Shown: positions 1-12,100 of the stretch, in pieces
Position numbering within the stretch: the stretch's first letter is position 1
Layout of the letters: every line of letters begins with the position of its first letter
Assembly (NCBI RefSeq): GCF_964340395.1
Contig: NC_135551.1
Location: 2,392,501-2,456,500 of the forward strand
Direction of reading: 5' to 3'
Length of the DNA: 64,000 bases
From: Glandiceps talaboti
Taxonomy: Eukaryota > Hemichordata > Enteropneusta > Spengelidae
Notes under the pieces: generated by a model
Seen by the model: the letters and a program-made list of their open reading frames with translations, nothing else
What the model was told of the DNA's origin: nothing
Databases searched by the model: none
Translations under genes and position numbers: made by a program

Positions 1-705
1 AATGAAGCAGTTTTGAACACATTGTCAAGTAGATCTAAGTTGTTGAGATTAAAGTACTTTAAAAAAATTTGTAATTTAGATGAATCACGATGGACTAAAT
101 GTGTCTTTAACCATCTCAATTCCATTAGTGAAGAATCTGAAAGAAATATGACAAAACTGTCCTGGAATTGGCCGAAAACTGTAAATTATGTATTGATAGA
201 CCTTAATATCGATAAAGACCAAATTTAAAATCTTTCAGAGAATTAAATCAAAGATATCATATTTAAAAAGGATGAGCTCACATGGAAAGAAAACATGACA
301 AAAATCTAGTCTTACCCATTAAATTTAAAACAACTTTAGAACCAGAAGAGTATCTTAAATCTTTCACTAATTTTAAAGGGTCACAATTGAAATGTAAGGC
401 AAGATCATATTCTCTCGGTCTTGCATATGAAAAGATGAAATGGGAAAATTATAATGATGATTGTACATGTCCTTGTTGTGGAAAAGCTGATGAGACACTT
501 GAACACTTTATTTTTACATGTGAAAGCCATTCTACATAACGACAGATCTTAATGAAAGGAACAGAAAAACTATTCTCAACAATGGAGAATTGAACTTATA
601 TCAAGGGAAAGAACTACACTGTTTATTCATAGGAGATAATATGAAACACTACAGTGAATCTATAAGACTTAGTAAACAAATAGATAAACTACAAATAATA
701 ACTAC
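1..705 (+). mobile_element. Decayed 3' ORF fragment of a non-LTR retrotransposon
   Basis: Coding remnant of a LINE C-terminal region, broken by frameshifts: open stretches at 13-228, 282-539 and, one frame over, about 541-705. The middle piece carries a cysteine/histidine cluster of the form C-P-C-C...ETLEHFIFTC, typical of the zinc-knuckle-like tail downstream of LINE reverse transcriptases. It lies head-to-tail against the RT fragment that starts at about 706. It continues off the left edge, so its 5' extent is unknown. No intact product is expected. Confidence 0.6.
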
Positions 706-2382
706 ATGGGTATAACACTCCTCTCTCTATTGGGGAAAGCATTCTCTTCAATAATCTATGAAAGATTGAATACATGGGTTGAAAATAATTGCCCACTTGA
801 GGAAAATCAAGCAGGCTCTCGTAGAGGCTATAGCACCATTGATAATATGTTTATAATTGATACAATTGTCAAACGTTACTTTTCTTTGAAGAGTCGTCTA
901 TATTGTGTGTTCGTAGACTTTGAAAAAGCATTCGATCGTATCAACCATTATATGTTATATTACAAACTAATTAAGAACGGACTCCATGGCAACTTCTTCA
1001 AGGTTTTGCCATCTATGTACAGTAACATTCAGGTACGTGTTCGCACCCCTGAGGGTATAACCAGATCTTTCAAATGTATGTGTGATGTACAACAAGGGTC
1101 AATTTTATCACCCTTGTTATTTGCATTATTCATAAATGATTTAGGACAACATTTGGAACAAAAATTTGCTGGAATTTACATTGGTGTACTGAGACTGTTT
1201 TATCTTCTTTTCGCTGATGATTTGATTTTGTTTAGTTACAACGCTATTGGCTTACAAAGACTTTTGAATGATTTATCAACATTTTCTTCGAAATGGAAAC
1301 TAAAGGTTAATATTAATAAAACTAAGGTAATGGTCTTTAGGAATGCTGGTGTTTTGAGAAGGTATGAAAAATGGTTTTACAATGGGGAGAGGCTATCAGT
1401 TGTATCACAATTTCGTTACCTTGGATTAACATTTTCTTTTAATGGACTTTGGAATATGGCACAAAAGACAATAGCCCAACAAGCGTGTAAAGCAATCTTT
1501 GCTCTGAAAAAGATATTGTATAAATACAAATCTGTCGAAGTGTCAATTTACATGAAGATTTTTTATTGTAAGATATTACCAATGTTGATGTATGGGAGTG
1601 AAATTTGGGGATTTTATGATACTGAGAATGTAGAAAGTGTGCATCGTAAATTTTGTAAATACATACTAGGCCTATCAAAAACCACACCAAACCCAGTCAT
1701 TTATGGTGAACTTGGCAGAACACCGCTTTTTTGTCAAAGATTCGTCCGTAAATTTTGAAAATGGAAGAAAACCGTTTTGTTTATCAGTGTTATAAATCAT
1801 CAATTCAAAGAGGCCGAGAACAATCATACATGCTGGGCGTTATCGGTAAAGAAACTACTTTTCTCGTATGGATTTGGTTTTGCTTGGCTAAATCAAGGTG
1901 TTGAAGACGAAGGTGGTTTTATTGAGGCCTTAAAGCAGAGATCTCGCGATATTTATATCCAGTCATGGAGTTCTGGCTTGTTGAATTATTCTAAACTGGA
2001 TAAATATCGTGATTTCAAGATCAATTTTAAGTGTGAGTTTTATCTTTCAAATATCGAAGACAGTACCATGAGATTTGCTTTGTGTAGATTTAGAGCTTCA
2101 GGACACCAACTCAGAATAGAATCCGATCGTAAATTAGGTATACCTAGACAACACAGAATTTGCCTCCTGTGTAAGAGTGGGGAAGTTGAGGATGAATATC
2201 ATTTTTGCTTAGTTTGCCCACTTTATAAAGATTTGCGTGAAATGTACCTACCCACATACTTTTATACGAACTGTACATATAAAAAAATTGTTTTCCTTAT
2301 GCAGTTAGAGAACTCAAATGTTAAGCAACTAGCTAAATATATTTCCTATGCAAGTAAATGTAGAGAAAGGCATCTGTTATAG
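706..2382 (+). pseudogene. LINE reverse transcriptase ORF, one in-frame stop
   Basis: A single reading frame of about 558 codons, interrupted only by a TGA at 1756-1758. Visible RT landmarks: motif A VDFEKAFDR with the catalytic Asp at codon 71, the QQGSILSPLLFALFINDL block near codon 130, and the FADD box at codons 169-172. The downstream part (1777-2382) ends with a Cys/His cluster, CLLCKSGEVEDEYHFCLVCP, as in the preceding fragment. The N-terminal endonuclease and first RT motifs are missing through truncation, so the copy is dead. Its near-open state suggests a fairly recent insertion. Confidence 0.8.
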
Positions 2383-2500
2383 TGATTCATTTTAACCCAC
2401 CCTCTGTGTCATTGTATGATTTCATTTCATTGAATGATTTGTACCATAGGCCGGTGGCCAAAGTACGAAATAAATTATTATTATTATTATTATTATTATA
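706..2500 (+). mobile_element. 5'-truncated non-LTR retrotransposon with (TTA)n tail
   Basis: Copy that begins inside the reverse transcriptase at the conserved N-Y-x-G-I-T-L-L motif and ends in a TTA microsatellite at 2475-2500, after a short 3' UTR containing the inverted pair GGCC-GGT-GGCC. A 5' truncation with a simple-repeat 3' tail is the usual footprint of target-primed reverse transcription. Jockey/CR1-like architecture is likely from the RT plus C-terminal Cys/His region; the exact clade cannot be fixed by eye. Confidence 0.75.
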
Positions 2501-3015
2501 AACTTATCAAACAATACCTTATTGAAGCAATCGAAAACAGAAAAGTTTTTGTAAAACTAATATGAGATATGTAATAGTTTAGTGGTTAGATTTTCTGACA
2601 ACTAACATTTGAAGCATATGTTTTTATTTTCGTTTTATCAATCTTCTTACCTCACTCTGGTTTATTGTTCCTGTGTATGTTTTTACTCGTCTTTTTTTAG
2701 TAGTGTATGTATTTCATTTTTTTGTTTGTGCTGCTCCTAACAATCTTAGTGAGCCCCTGATACAAAAGGAATGCAACAAATAAATAAAATAGTGTGGCGA
2801 CCTCCTTCTCTTCATTCTAAATTTTCGTGTGTCTAAACTCTGTTCGAAAGGCAAACGACACTCAGGCTAGTGAAAATATCAGGTCTTCGAATATAACCGA
2901 ATACTGATACAAAAAAGCGTAGTGGTCTGAGGTACTGTCCATCCTTTTAATACATGACCAGATATGTAAATGATGACTGTATGTACTAGTAGTTTGATGA
3001 CGTCCAACGGGGTGC
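2501..3015. other. Intergenic: LINE tail to DDX18 5' flank
   Basis: AT-rich, with no coding signal on either strand that I can support. It must contain the DDX18 promoter and 5' UTR (the first in-frame ATG is at 3016), but I see no TATA box or initiator that I would defend. Confidence 0.4.
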
Positions 3016-3057
3016 ATGAAGAGCGCCACCAATTTACCCAGGATGCAATTTAGCGAA

Positions 3058-3145
3058 ATGGCGAATATTGTGGAAGTGATCGACACCGTCGATATGACGA
3101 AAAAGAAATCACTGAAGAAAGTCAAACGGAAAAAGAGCGATGAAA
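3058..3145 (+). CDS. DDX18: DDX18 exon 1
   Basis: Encodes the start and a basic segment ([17 protein letters not shown]) matching the lysine-rich N-terminus of DDX18 proteins. Donor A|GTAAGT, phase 1; the split codon becomes Ser with exon 2. This terminus is poorly conserved, so the exon rests on phase, splice site and composition. Confidence 0.75.
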
Positions 3146-6100
3146 GTAAGTAGACGATAATAGCAAATGTTACCAAATACGTCCATAGCCGCCCAGGTAA
3201 CTGGCGTTACGTATGGCGATTGAGTTTATTACCGAACCGTTGAAAACAACCAACCCACGTGTGTTTCGTTACATGTGGTGAAATTTAAAGCATGTGTACA
3301 TGTGTCTTGGTGGAGGTAGAAACACAGTCCTACGTGTCTCCATGGGTGTACATACGATAACATTGTCATGGTAAAAGAGAGCGACGTGTGAAATACTTAT
3401 TATTTTATATTCATTAATACATCAACAAGGTATGAATCCCTGTCAAGAACAAACAGTTCGTTCCATATAATGGTATCAGTAACACACAAATTACCCTTCC
3501 GGAAGTTCTGAATTCTAAAAATAATATCATAACAGGCAAAGCCCATAAGCTCGCGCAGGGTAGATTCATTTGTGACCGGCTGTCTGGGCCAGGGTTGATA
3601 CACTTGATTTGGGTCATTTTCCAGGGGTATTGACCATCAAAATTTATTTTATTGAATGACAACTAATTCTCTGACATGGACGAGAAGTAAAGCAAGTCAA
3701 CACTCTATGCAGTTGTTGGTTTCAAAAACCATCATAGCCATTATATTAATATTGTACATTTTCAATCAGCAAACTTATCATAGACCCTCCACCAACGTAC
3801 ATTGGTCTTTGGACAATTCAACTCGATGATTTAGGAATGTTACTGTATCAACAAACATAGGAAAGTAGATATTCTTTTTAAATCATGTAAGAAAAAACAA
3901 TTATCGACAATATAAATATCAAAACCACACTTCCACAACCCGGAAATTAAACTGCGCTATGTCATCAGTGGTCCGTATCGCGTACCGCTGTGCATCAAAC
4001 TTCCAAATAGTGTAACAATTTCTCCTTGAGGTACAGTGATGCCTTGATGCTCGTTACAATGTTACGATAATCGTGCCAACAGGCCTACTGTTACAGTATT
4101 GCAATGCATGGTGATGTTATGTCGCCTATGATATACGATGATACGGTAGCGCGTGGAGAATGCACGTAGTATATGGAAGGCGCATGCGTAGTCAGTGCGC
4201 GCCGCAATGCATCATTGGGAGAACCACCAAATTTGTTCGCATAGTATATACGACGCGCATGCGTACTAGTCATTGAGCCGCTTCGCGAGCTATTATTTTC
4301 CACCTCTAAAGTGTTAATTTTAGATTACTACCTTAAACCAGTTGGCAGTCATTTTATCTGTAAATGTAATTTTTCTGTTGACATACTTAATGTTAGGCTT
4401 CCCCTTTTAGTGTGAGATGTTATCATTTATATTTAAACTGTTGCCATTCAAAAACAACAACAAGTCCAGTAGGACAGATATGATTACTTCGTTATTAACT
4501 TCATACCTGGATGATTGAGAACATTCATAGACATCATTTATATGGTTCATTTGGGTACGATGAAAGTACTTCATTGCCATTTGAAATTATTTGGAACAAC
4601 AAACATTCTCATTCAAGGTAAAAGTAGTTTTCTCAAAGACTTCTGATTTAGGAATTGTATATATTTTCAGATAACTTCACCAGAGATGGTGAAATTAAGC
4701 CAGGATTGCAATTTTTTTCATAATTCATTGATAAATCATATTGAAGTGTTACGTTGTTAGGGGGTGACATCCTCGAAGCCTTCTAACTGGAAAAAAATAC
4801 AAGGCAGTCTGTGTAAGACTGGAAAACACATTTATGGTTTACAATAGTTATTTTGTTCCACCAAAGAATGTTCTTTTTTGTACCATTGCTGCCAAGAACA
4901 TTGACACCTTCAAAACACTACTACAAAAAATAAACATGGAAGAACTGATAAACAGAGCTCACTACAAGTTGTAAACATTCAACAGGACGTCAATTCCACA
5001 CTGACCTTAGCTGCAATAATTGTAGTGTTTGCTGTGATTTTGAGAGCTTTTTCATCTGTTTTTGTTCCTCTTATTGTTCTGATGTTTACCCCGAATCAAA
5101 CTCTACAATTCGTGTACCGCTGAGATAACAGAAGGTGGAGAAGAATTGGATGAGAGTTGATTGCTTGTGGGAAAGTTTACCTCGATAACTTGATTTACCT
5201 GAACTATCATTTTCAGACTTTGTTCAAGCTGATGATGAGGTAAATTTATGGGAAACACCATCTGATGATGACATTGTAAAAGCGGTACTGCATGATCAAG
5301 AACTGGACATCAACTTACTGCCCTTAGCAAAAACCCTGGTAGATTTTACCTACTTACTGCCCTTAGCAATAACACTCGTAGAGAGTTGCAGGTAAAATGA
5401 TTTGGGAACCCAGGTAGATTTTACCTACTTACTGCCCTTAGCATAAACCCCGGTAGATTTTACCTACTTACTGCCCTTAGCAAAAACCCAGGTAGATTTT
5501 ACCTACTTACCGCCCTTAGCAAAAACCCCGGTAGATTTTACATTTTACCTACTTACCGCCCTTAGCAAAAACCCCGGTAGATTTTACATTTTACCTACTT
5601 ACCGCCCTTAGCAAAAACCCTGGACATACATGCATTTCTAATCTTGTAATCATAGAAACCATTGATTAGAAATAAATCCACATTTTCAGTTTAAACACAT
5701 TCATTTAAACTTGATGTCATCATGTCCTCTATTTAGGTAATACTTCTACAGAGTACAGTTCAGCAGAAAGTCTAGAGAAACAACGGAAATTGAAAAAGAA
5801 AAAGATGAAAGTACAAAAACTGAAAGAAGCTGAAACCCAAGTATCACAGAAGAAAGAGAAGAAGAAGAAAATGAAAATAAAGAGGAAGAGAGAAGAGCAG
5901 GAAGAAAGTGAAGGTTTGTAGTTGTAAATACAGAAATACAACCAGTGACAGGCAAGCATTAATAAAAGTAACAAGTGAATACACTTGGTACAGGATGGTG
6001 TAAATACAGAAATACAACCAGTGACAGGCAAGCATTAACAAAGTAACAAGTGAATACACTTGGTACAGGATGGTGTAAATACAGAAATACAACCAGTGAC

Positions 6101-9100
6101 AGGCAAGCATTAATAAAAGTAACAAGTGAATACACTTGGTACAGGATGGTGTAAATACAGAAATACAACCAGTGACAGGCAAGCATTAATAAAAGTAACA
6201 AGTGAATACACTTGGTACAGGATGGTGTAAATACAGAAATACAACCAGTGACAGGCAAGCATTAACAAAGTAACAAGTGAATACACTTGGTACAGCATGG
6301 TGGAAATACAGAGATACAACCAGTGACAGGCAAACATTAACAAAAGTAACAAATGAATACACTTGGTACAGCATGGTGGAAATACAGAGATTTGTATCAC
6401 ATTTCATCCTTTGATAAGTGTTATATTGATATTTCAAAGTTTAGAAAACAAAAACCAGATTTGATGGCATACCAAAAATACTTGCAAAATATTCAGAGTG
6501 TAGAGTTTCATATTGCGGTTAGAAAAAGTCAATGAAATGCACATATCAAGAAATGAGGGCGCTTTTTGAAATTGATAATTGAAAAAAAAAGTTTCCGAAT
6601 ACAAAATGTAAAAATATTTCCATCCATGAAGAGTTGTATCTTTGTAATAAGCCTAATGAGAATGTTATTAAATACAAAAAAAGAAGAAACAGGAACAGTT
6701 TTATGGCCTCTGTGTGTACATGAAATGCCAGAGGGAACTTGAAATTCTTTGTGAATATGTGCTATCTCATAAAGAGGCCATCAAATTGTTCTTAGCCAAG
6801 TATGACATCTATTACTTGTTGCTATACTTCCATCATACTGTTCCCAGTGTCAATTCATTCTTGTTGCTATACTTCCATCATACTGTTCCCAGTGTCAATT
6901 CATTCTTGTTGCTATACTTCCATCATACTGTGCCCAGTGTCAATTCATTTGTGTACTTTCCTAAGTTTGTAATAAGTTCCACTTGTTAATAGTTGTCTGT
7001 CACTGGTTGTATTAAAACATCATGTTCAGGTTGGTTTGTTACTTTATTTCCTTGGTTCATGTGAATTATTTTGATATGCTAACATAGTTACCATAGTTAC
7101 ATACTTTCAGGCTCTACCAAGAGAGGCACTTCAGTCATTCCTTTGTACTTCACAGTGCACTCACAATTTCGTGTGCAGGCATTGGACAGGAACAAAAGGT
7201 GTTCATTTGAGTCCATTTGGAAGGCACTCTTACTTTAGTTAAACTACCTGTCAACTAGCTCTTGCATGTGTTAATGATATTCCTGGTCTATGTTGACAAA
7301 CTGTGAACTAGCTCTTGTGTTAATGATATTCCTGGTAGACCAGGTCTATGTTGACAAACTGTCAACTAGGTCTTGTGTTAATGATATTCCTGGTCTATGT
7401 TGACAAACTGTCCAACTTTGGATGAACGTTTTCAATTATTCAATGATCTCCTGTTTTCTGTCATAGACAATTGCATGCCCAAGGTAAACACCTGCAAACA
7501 TAATTTCCCCCCATCATTCGACAGTGACCTCATTTGCCTTTTGAAAGAAAAAGAGTCCCTTTAAAGATCATTCAAAATGGGTAGGGTTAGTCACAGTGAA
7601 TTCCATTGAGCTTTACCAGTTATGAAATTTGCTTATGGTTCTGAAAGTGTTACTGCAAATTGTGAGTGTGTCATACTTATGTATTTGGCCCTAGCAACCA
7701 TGACCTCATCCTTAGCAACAACCAAATGGCAGTATATTTTGATTAAATAACATCATCATCGGATAGGCAAGTGAGTAAACATTCAAAACATGTATGCAAA
7801 TATCCCTAGCAACCATGACCACACCAATAGCAACAGCCAAATTGTGGTGTATTTCACAAAGATAACGAGATTCTTTTATACGTGAACATTCTTAAAGTGT
7901 ATGTAAATATACCTAGCAACAAAACCATGCCCATAGCAACAGCCAAATGATCACATATATTGCAAAAATAACATGGAATAAACAAATGAATAAACATTCA
8001 AAAAATATATGCAAGTGTGCCTAGCAACAAGACCACACCCATAGCAGCAGTCAAATGATCATATATAATGCAAAGATAAAGATAACAACGGATTAATGAA
8101 CAAATGAATAAAACATTCAAAAAAATGTATGCAAATATACCTAGCAACAAGACTACGCCCATAGCAACAGCCAAGTGATTGCATATATTGCAAAGATAAC
8201 AACAGGGCTGGATAGGCAACTGTATAATCATTCAGCAAATGAACATACACCTATACCTAGCATGGATCAGCATATGGATAAACATTTTAAAAAACTGTAC
8301 AGTTGTGCTACAACGCCATTGGTGCTATTTTATATTTGCCTTGCAATGTGTTTTTATGTGCATTTTGTTAGTTTTATTTGTTTGACGTGTTTTTGTGTTT
8401 TGTATTCTTGTCTTTTTTTCTTTTTGTTGAGTTTTTCATTTTTTAGGGGTTTGTCAGTGGGACTTATTCCCGTGGCCTTCCATTAAATAAAAAAAAGAAC
8501 TAGACAGGGTTTTAGATCTCTTTTTGGTTATGGGGGTCACAGCTGGAAATCTGGGGGTCATTCATAAAACCAAGCAATTAATGTCTGTAAGATGGGGAAA
8601 TAGTACAATGGAGCAATTGAAATAAGGGGCGTCATCGAAATCAAAAGCATCGTAATTACGCGTCGCTACGAGTAAAGACTAGTAACTACTAGTAGCTACG
8701 ATGTACTACGAGAAACGGGAGATAATGAGGTGTTCAGGTTCATGAATAACTGACAATAGATAATAAGTTTACATTTCTTTGTTTCCCTTAACGATGTCGT
8801 CTTTACGCGTAGATACACGTAATTTTTTATCGCCAACACACAATAGATAGTGATTCTCACCTTCCATGTTTCCAATGATGACATCGTCTTCTATCGTAGT
8901 TGATCGTAGTTTGTCATAATTTTCGATCGTCAAAGAAAACCACGTACTCAGCCAGTAATGTGCTGATGAAACTAGTACTGCACATGTTTTTATGAGTGCA
9001 AGTTCATGGGCGATATTCATTAAAAAAACCCAATAAGATATGCACGAAATCAAAGTTTCAATATTCAGTACAAACTAACAGTACAACTTACAAGCTCACG

Positions 9101-12100
9101 CTTGGCGGCCATGGTAGGGCCAAGAAATGCTGTTGAATTTCCGGGTTGCGGAAGTGCAGTTTTGACTTTTATATCATCGAATAACGGGATTTGTTTTATA
9201 TATTCTAAAACAACAACTAATTTTTTATGTTTCTCAGTACAGTAACATTCCTAAATGATGGGGTTGAGTTGAGAAATCGCAATGTTCGGCAACACGTGGC
9301 GTGATGCATGATGTCGGTAGATATATAAACATAGAGACGCAAGTGATGAACATATTCAGTTATTCGTAGCCCGAAATTTCGTTATATAAATGACGTTTTT
9401 CCTCAAAATTTTGAAGAAACAAAACGTTTTTAGGTGACTTCTAAATCAATCAAATCAAACGATATATTAATGCGAGACAAGCTTTAGTTTTTAATTTGTT
9501 TTTGTGGACAATGTTCGATTTCGACTGACGAATCCTGCGACTAGAATCTAACACGATCAATGCACCGTTCAGCAGCCAGACGAAAATGGTCGACATGTTT
9601 GTTGACCAGCCGAGAAGTGCATAAGAAACTTGTGAGGCAGTCCGAATAAATAGATGTAAAATCCGACGTTTCGAATAAAAATTCTTCTTCAAGGTATTTT
9701 TAGGCAAGACATATTAGGTAAACATCTGAATATATCTGAAACACTTAGTTGACTTACTAGCCGACTGTACGAATGCCATAGAACTTAGAAGGCATCGAAT
9801 GAATAACATTGAAAAAAGTAAGCGTGAAACTGATTTGCGCACAGGAAAGAAAATCTTTTTGTTTCGTTATTTTTTTCACGATGAAGACTACGCGTAAATG
9901 GTCGTAGTTTGGGCTCATGAATAACGGACAATAGGTGTTTACTTTTTATTGTCTACAACCTAAAGGACATGAATATGCGTTGAGACTTATGAATATTCAC
10001 CGTAGTACATCGTAACTACTAGTAGTTACTAGTCTTTACTCGTAGCGGCGCGTAATTACGATGCTTTTGATTTCGATGACGCCCCTAAGCCAGAACAGAA
10101 TTAAATTGATTTGAATGAAATTGAGAAGGCAAATGAAAATACAAATAATTAAGTTTAATCCCAGTCTTTATTCATCCATGATGAGATAGGAACTTTGTTA
10201 TACCATACATTTACATTTTTATCGTTCGAGAGATTTTGAAAGTACCTGTTCAATGCATTCCTTGAACTCCCTGACAATCTGGGGCTGTTTGTAATAGTCA
10301 ATGTTTAAACCATTCAAACTTTGAACATGCATGAAATTGGTATTTATACATCATGATCGCAAGGGAGATCTTGTTTAGCCATTATATTATAACATAAACA
10401 TGTTAACAGTTCGCAGTTGAGTTGAGTATGACTATGATATTACATTGTCACTCATCTCTTGAGATTTCCTCTTGTTTGTTACCTGATGGTCTGTAGTAAA
10501 GTCCAACTTTATGGACAACAAACAAACACTGTTTATGTGACTTCTAGTCATGTAAGTTTAGACGGTTTTTACTTTGGTTAATAATATAACATACTTTTAC
10601 ATAAAACCATGGCTAAACTAATCAAGTGTAGTGTTTACAACGATTCATGTAGCCGTGACGTGTCACTTTTTACCAACCATCCAACTCATGTGTTGCTCAT
10701 GTAATGACAGGGATTTCCTCAGATTTGTTGATACGTACCAACAATTATATCATCAAATCTTTCATATATTATATCTAAATGCCAGGATTGAGTTTATCAA
10801 GTAACGAATGAGTGTTTCAGTAAGTAGAATACAATATGTAACACTTCGTAGGCAACAAAAATTGTGTCCAAAAAATGTCTAAACTCAGCCTGTGCCCCTT
10901 TTATATATTGTTTTATAACGTTGCTTTCATTTCCATGTTTTAAATTTTACAGTATCTTCAAAAGTTAGTAAAATTTCAGAAGATGATGAAGTTGATAATA
11001 GTGAAGAAGATGCATATGATTGTAATTCTGAGAACCAAGAGATAAGTGATACAGGAATGAAAGATGGCATAGAAGAAGATGGAGACAAGACAATCAGTGA
11101 AGACTTAACCAATCAAAGTGATACAACACAAACAAACAAAGGTTCGTGCAATAGCTTTTCAGCAAAATACATTCTGAAAATATGCATTATAATAAGTGGA
11201 CATTGGTGTATTCGTTAGTTGAAATTTAAAATCGCAAACCGAGTACATTTCTGTTTATTGGTTTGGATGACTTGTTACATTGAATTGTACAACTTCCATT
11301 TGAAAATGACCAAATATTTGAATGTAAAATAATTCAATATTTGAATGGGGATCTAACTATGTGATTTAACCTTATTTTAATCATTTGTTTATCATCCATT
11401 TTGTTTTTTTCATAGGTAATGGTGTATGTACCATATTGACAGACACTAAATTTTCATCACTAGAAGGTCAAGTTTGTGAGATGACATTGAAGGGAATTGA
11501 AGAAATGGGCTTTTCTCACATGACAGAGATTCAAGCAAAGTCTATACCACCACTGTTAGATGGAAGGTATGTGAACTTGTAGATCACATAATATATTCAC
11601 TGTTAGATGGAAGGTATGTGAACTTGTAGATCACATGGTATATTCACTGTTAGATGGAAGGTATGTCAACTTGTAGATCACATGATATATTCACTGTTAG
11701 ATGGAAGGTATGTCAACTTGTAGATCACATGATATATTCACTGTTAGATGGAAGGTATGTCAACTTGTAGATGACATGATATATTCACTGTTAGATGGAA
11801 GGTATGTCAACTTGTAGATCACATGATATATTCACTGTTAGATGGAAGGTATGTCAACTTGTAGATCACATGATATATTCACTGTTAGATGGAAGGTATG
11901 TCAACTTGTAGATGACATGATATATTCACTGTTAGATGGAAGGTATGTCAACTTGTAGATCACATGATATATTCACTGTTAGATGGAAGGTATGTGAACT
12001 TGTAGATCACATGATATATTCACTGTTAGATGGAAGGTATGTCAACTTGTAGATCACATGATATATTCACTGTTAGATGGAAGGTATGTCAACTTGTAGA

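Larger units (their letters stand above)
3146..5736 (+). other. DDX18 intron 1, otherwise unremarkable
   Basis: Apart from the inverted homologue (3826-3970), the CpG-rich stretch near 4130-4300 and the tandem repeat at 5321-5625, I see no coding potential or structured RNA here. Confidence 0.5.
5925..7012. mobile_element. Foldback (inverted-repeat) element with both arms internally amplified
   Basis: The outer ends are inverted copies: AATACAACCAGTGACAGGC on the left, and the same sequence reverse-complemented (GTCTGTCACTGGTTGTATT) ending at about 7012. The left arm is expanded into about six 75-77-bp units (5925-6390), the right arm into three 45-bp units (6807-6948). Similarity to 33262-33640 identifies it as a member of the same foldback family. 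It begins only 11 bp after the exon 2 donor. Confidence 0.6.
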
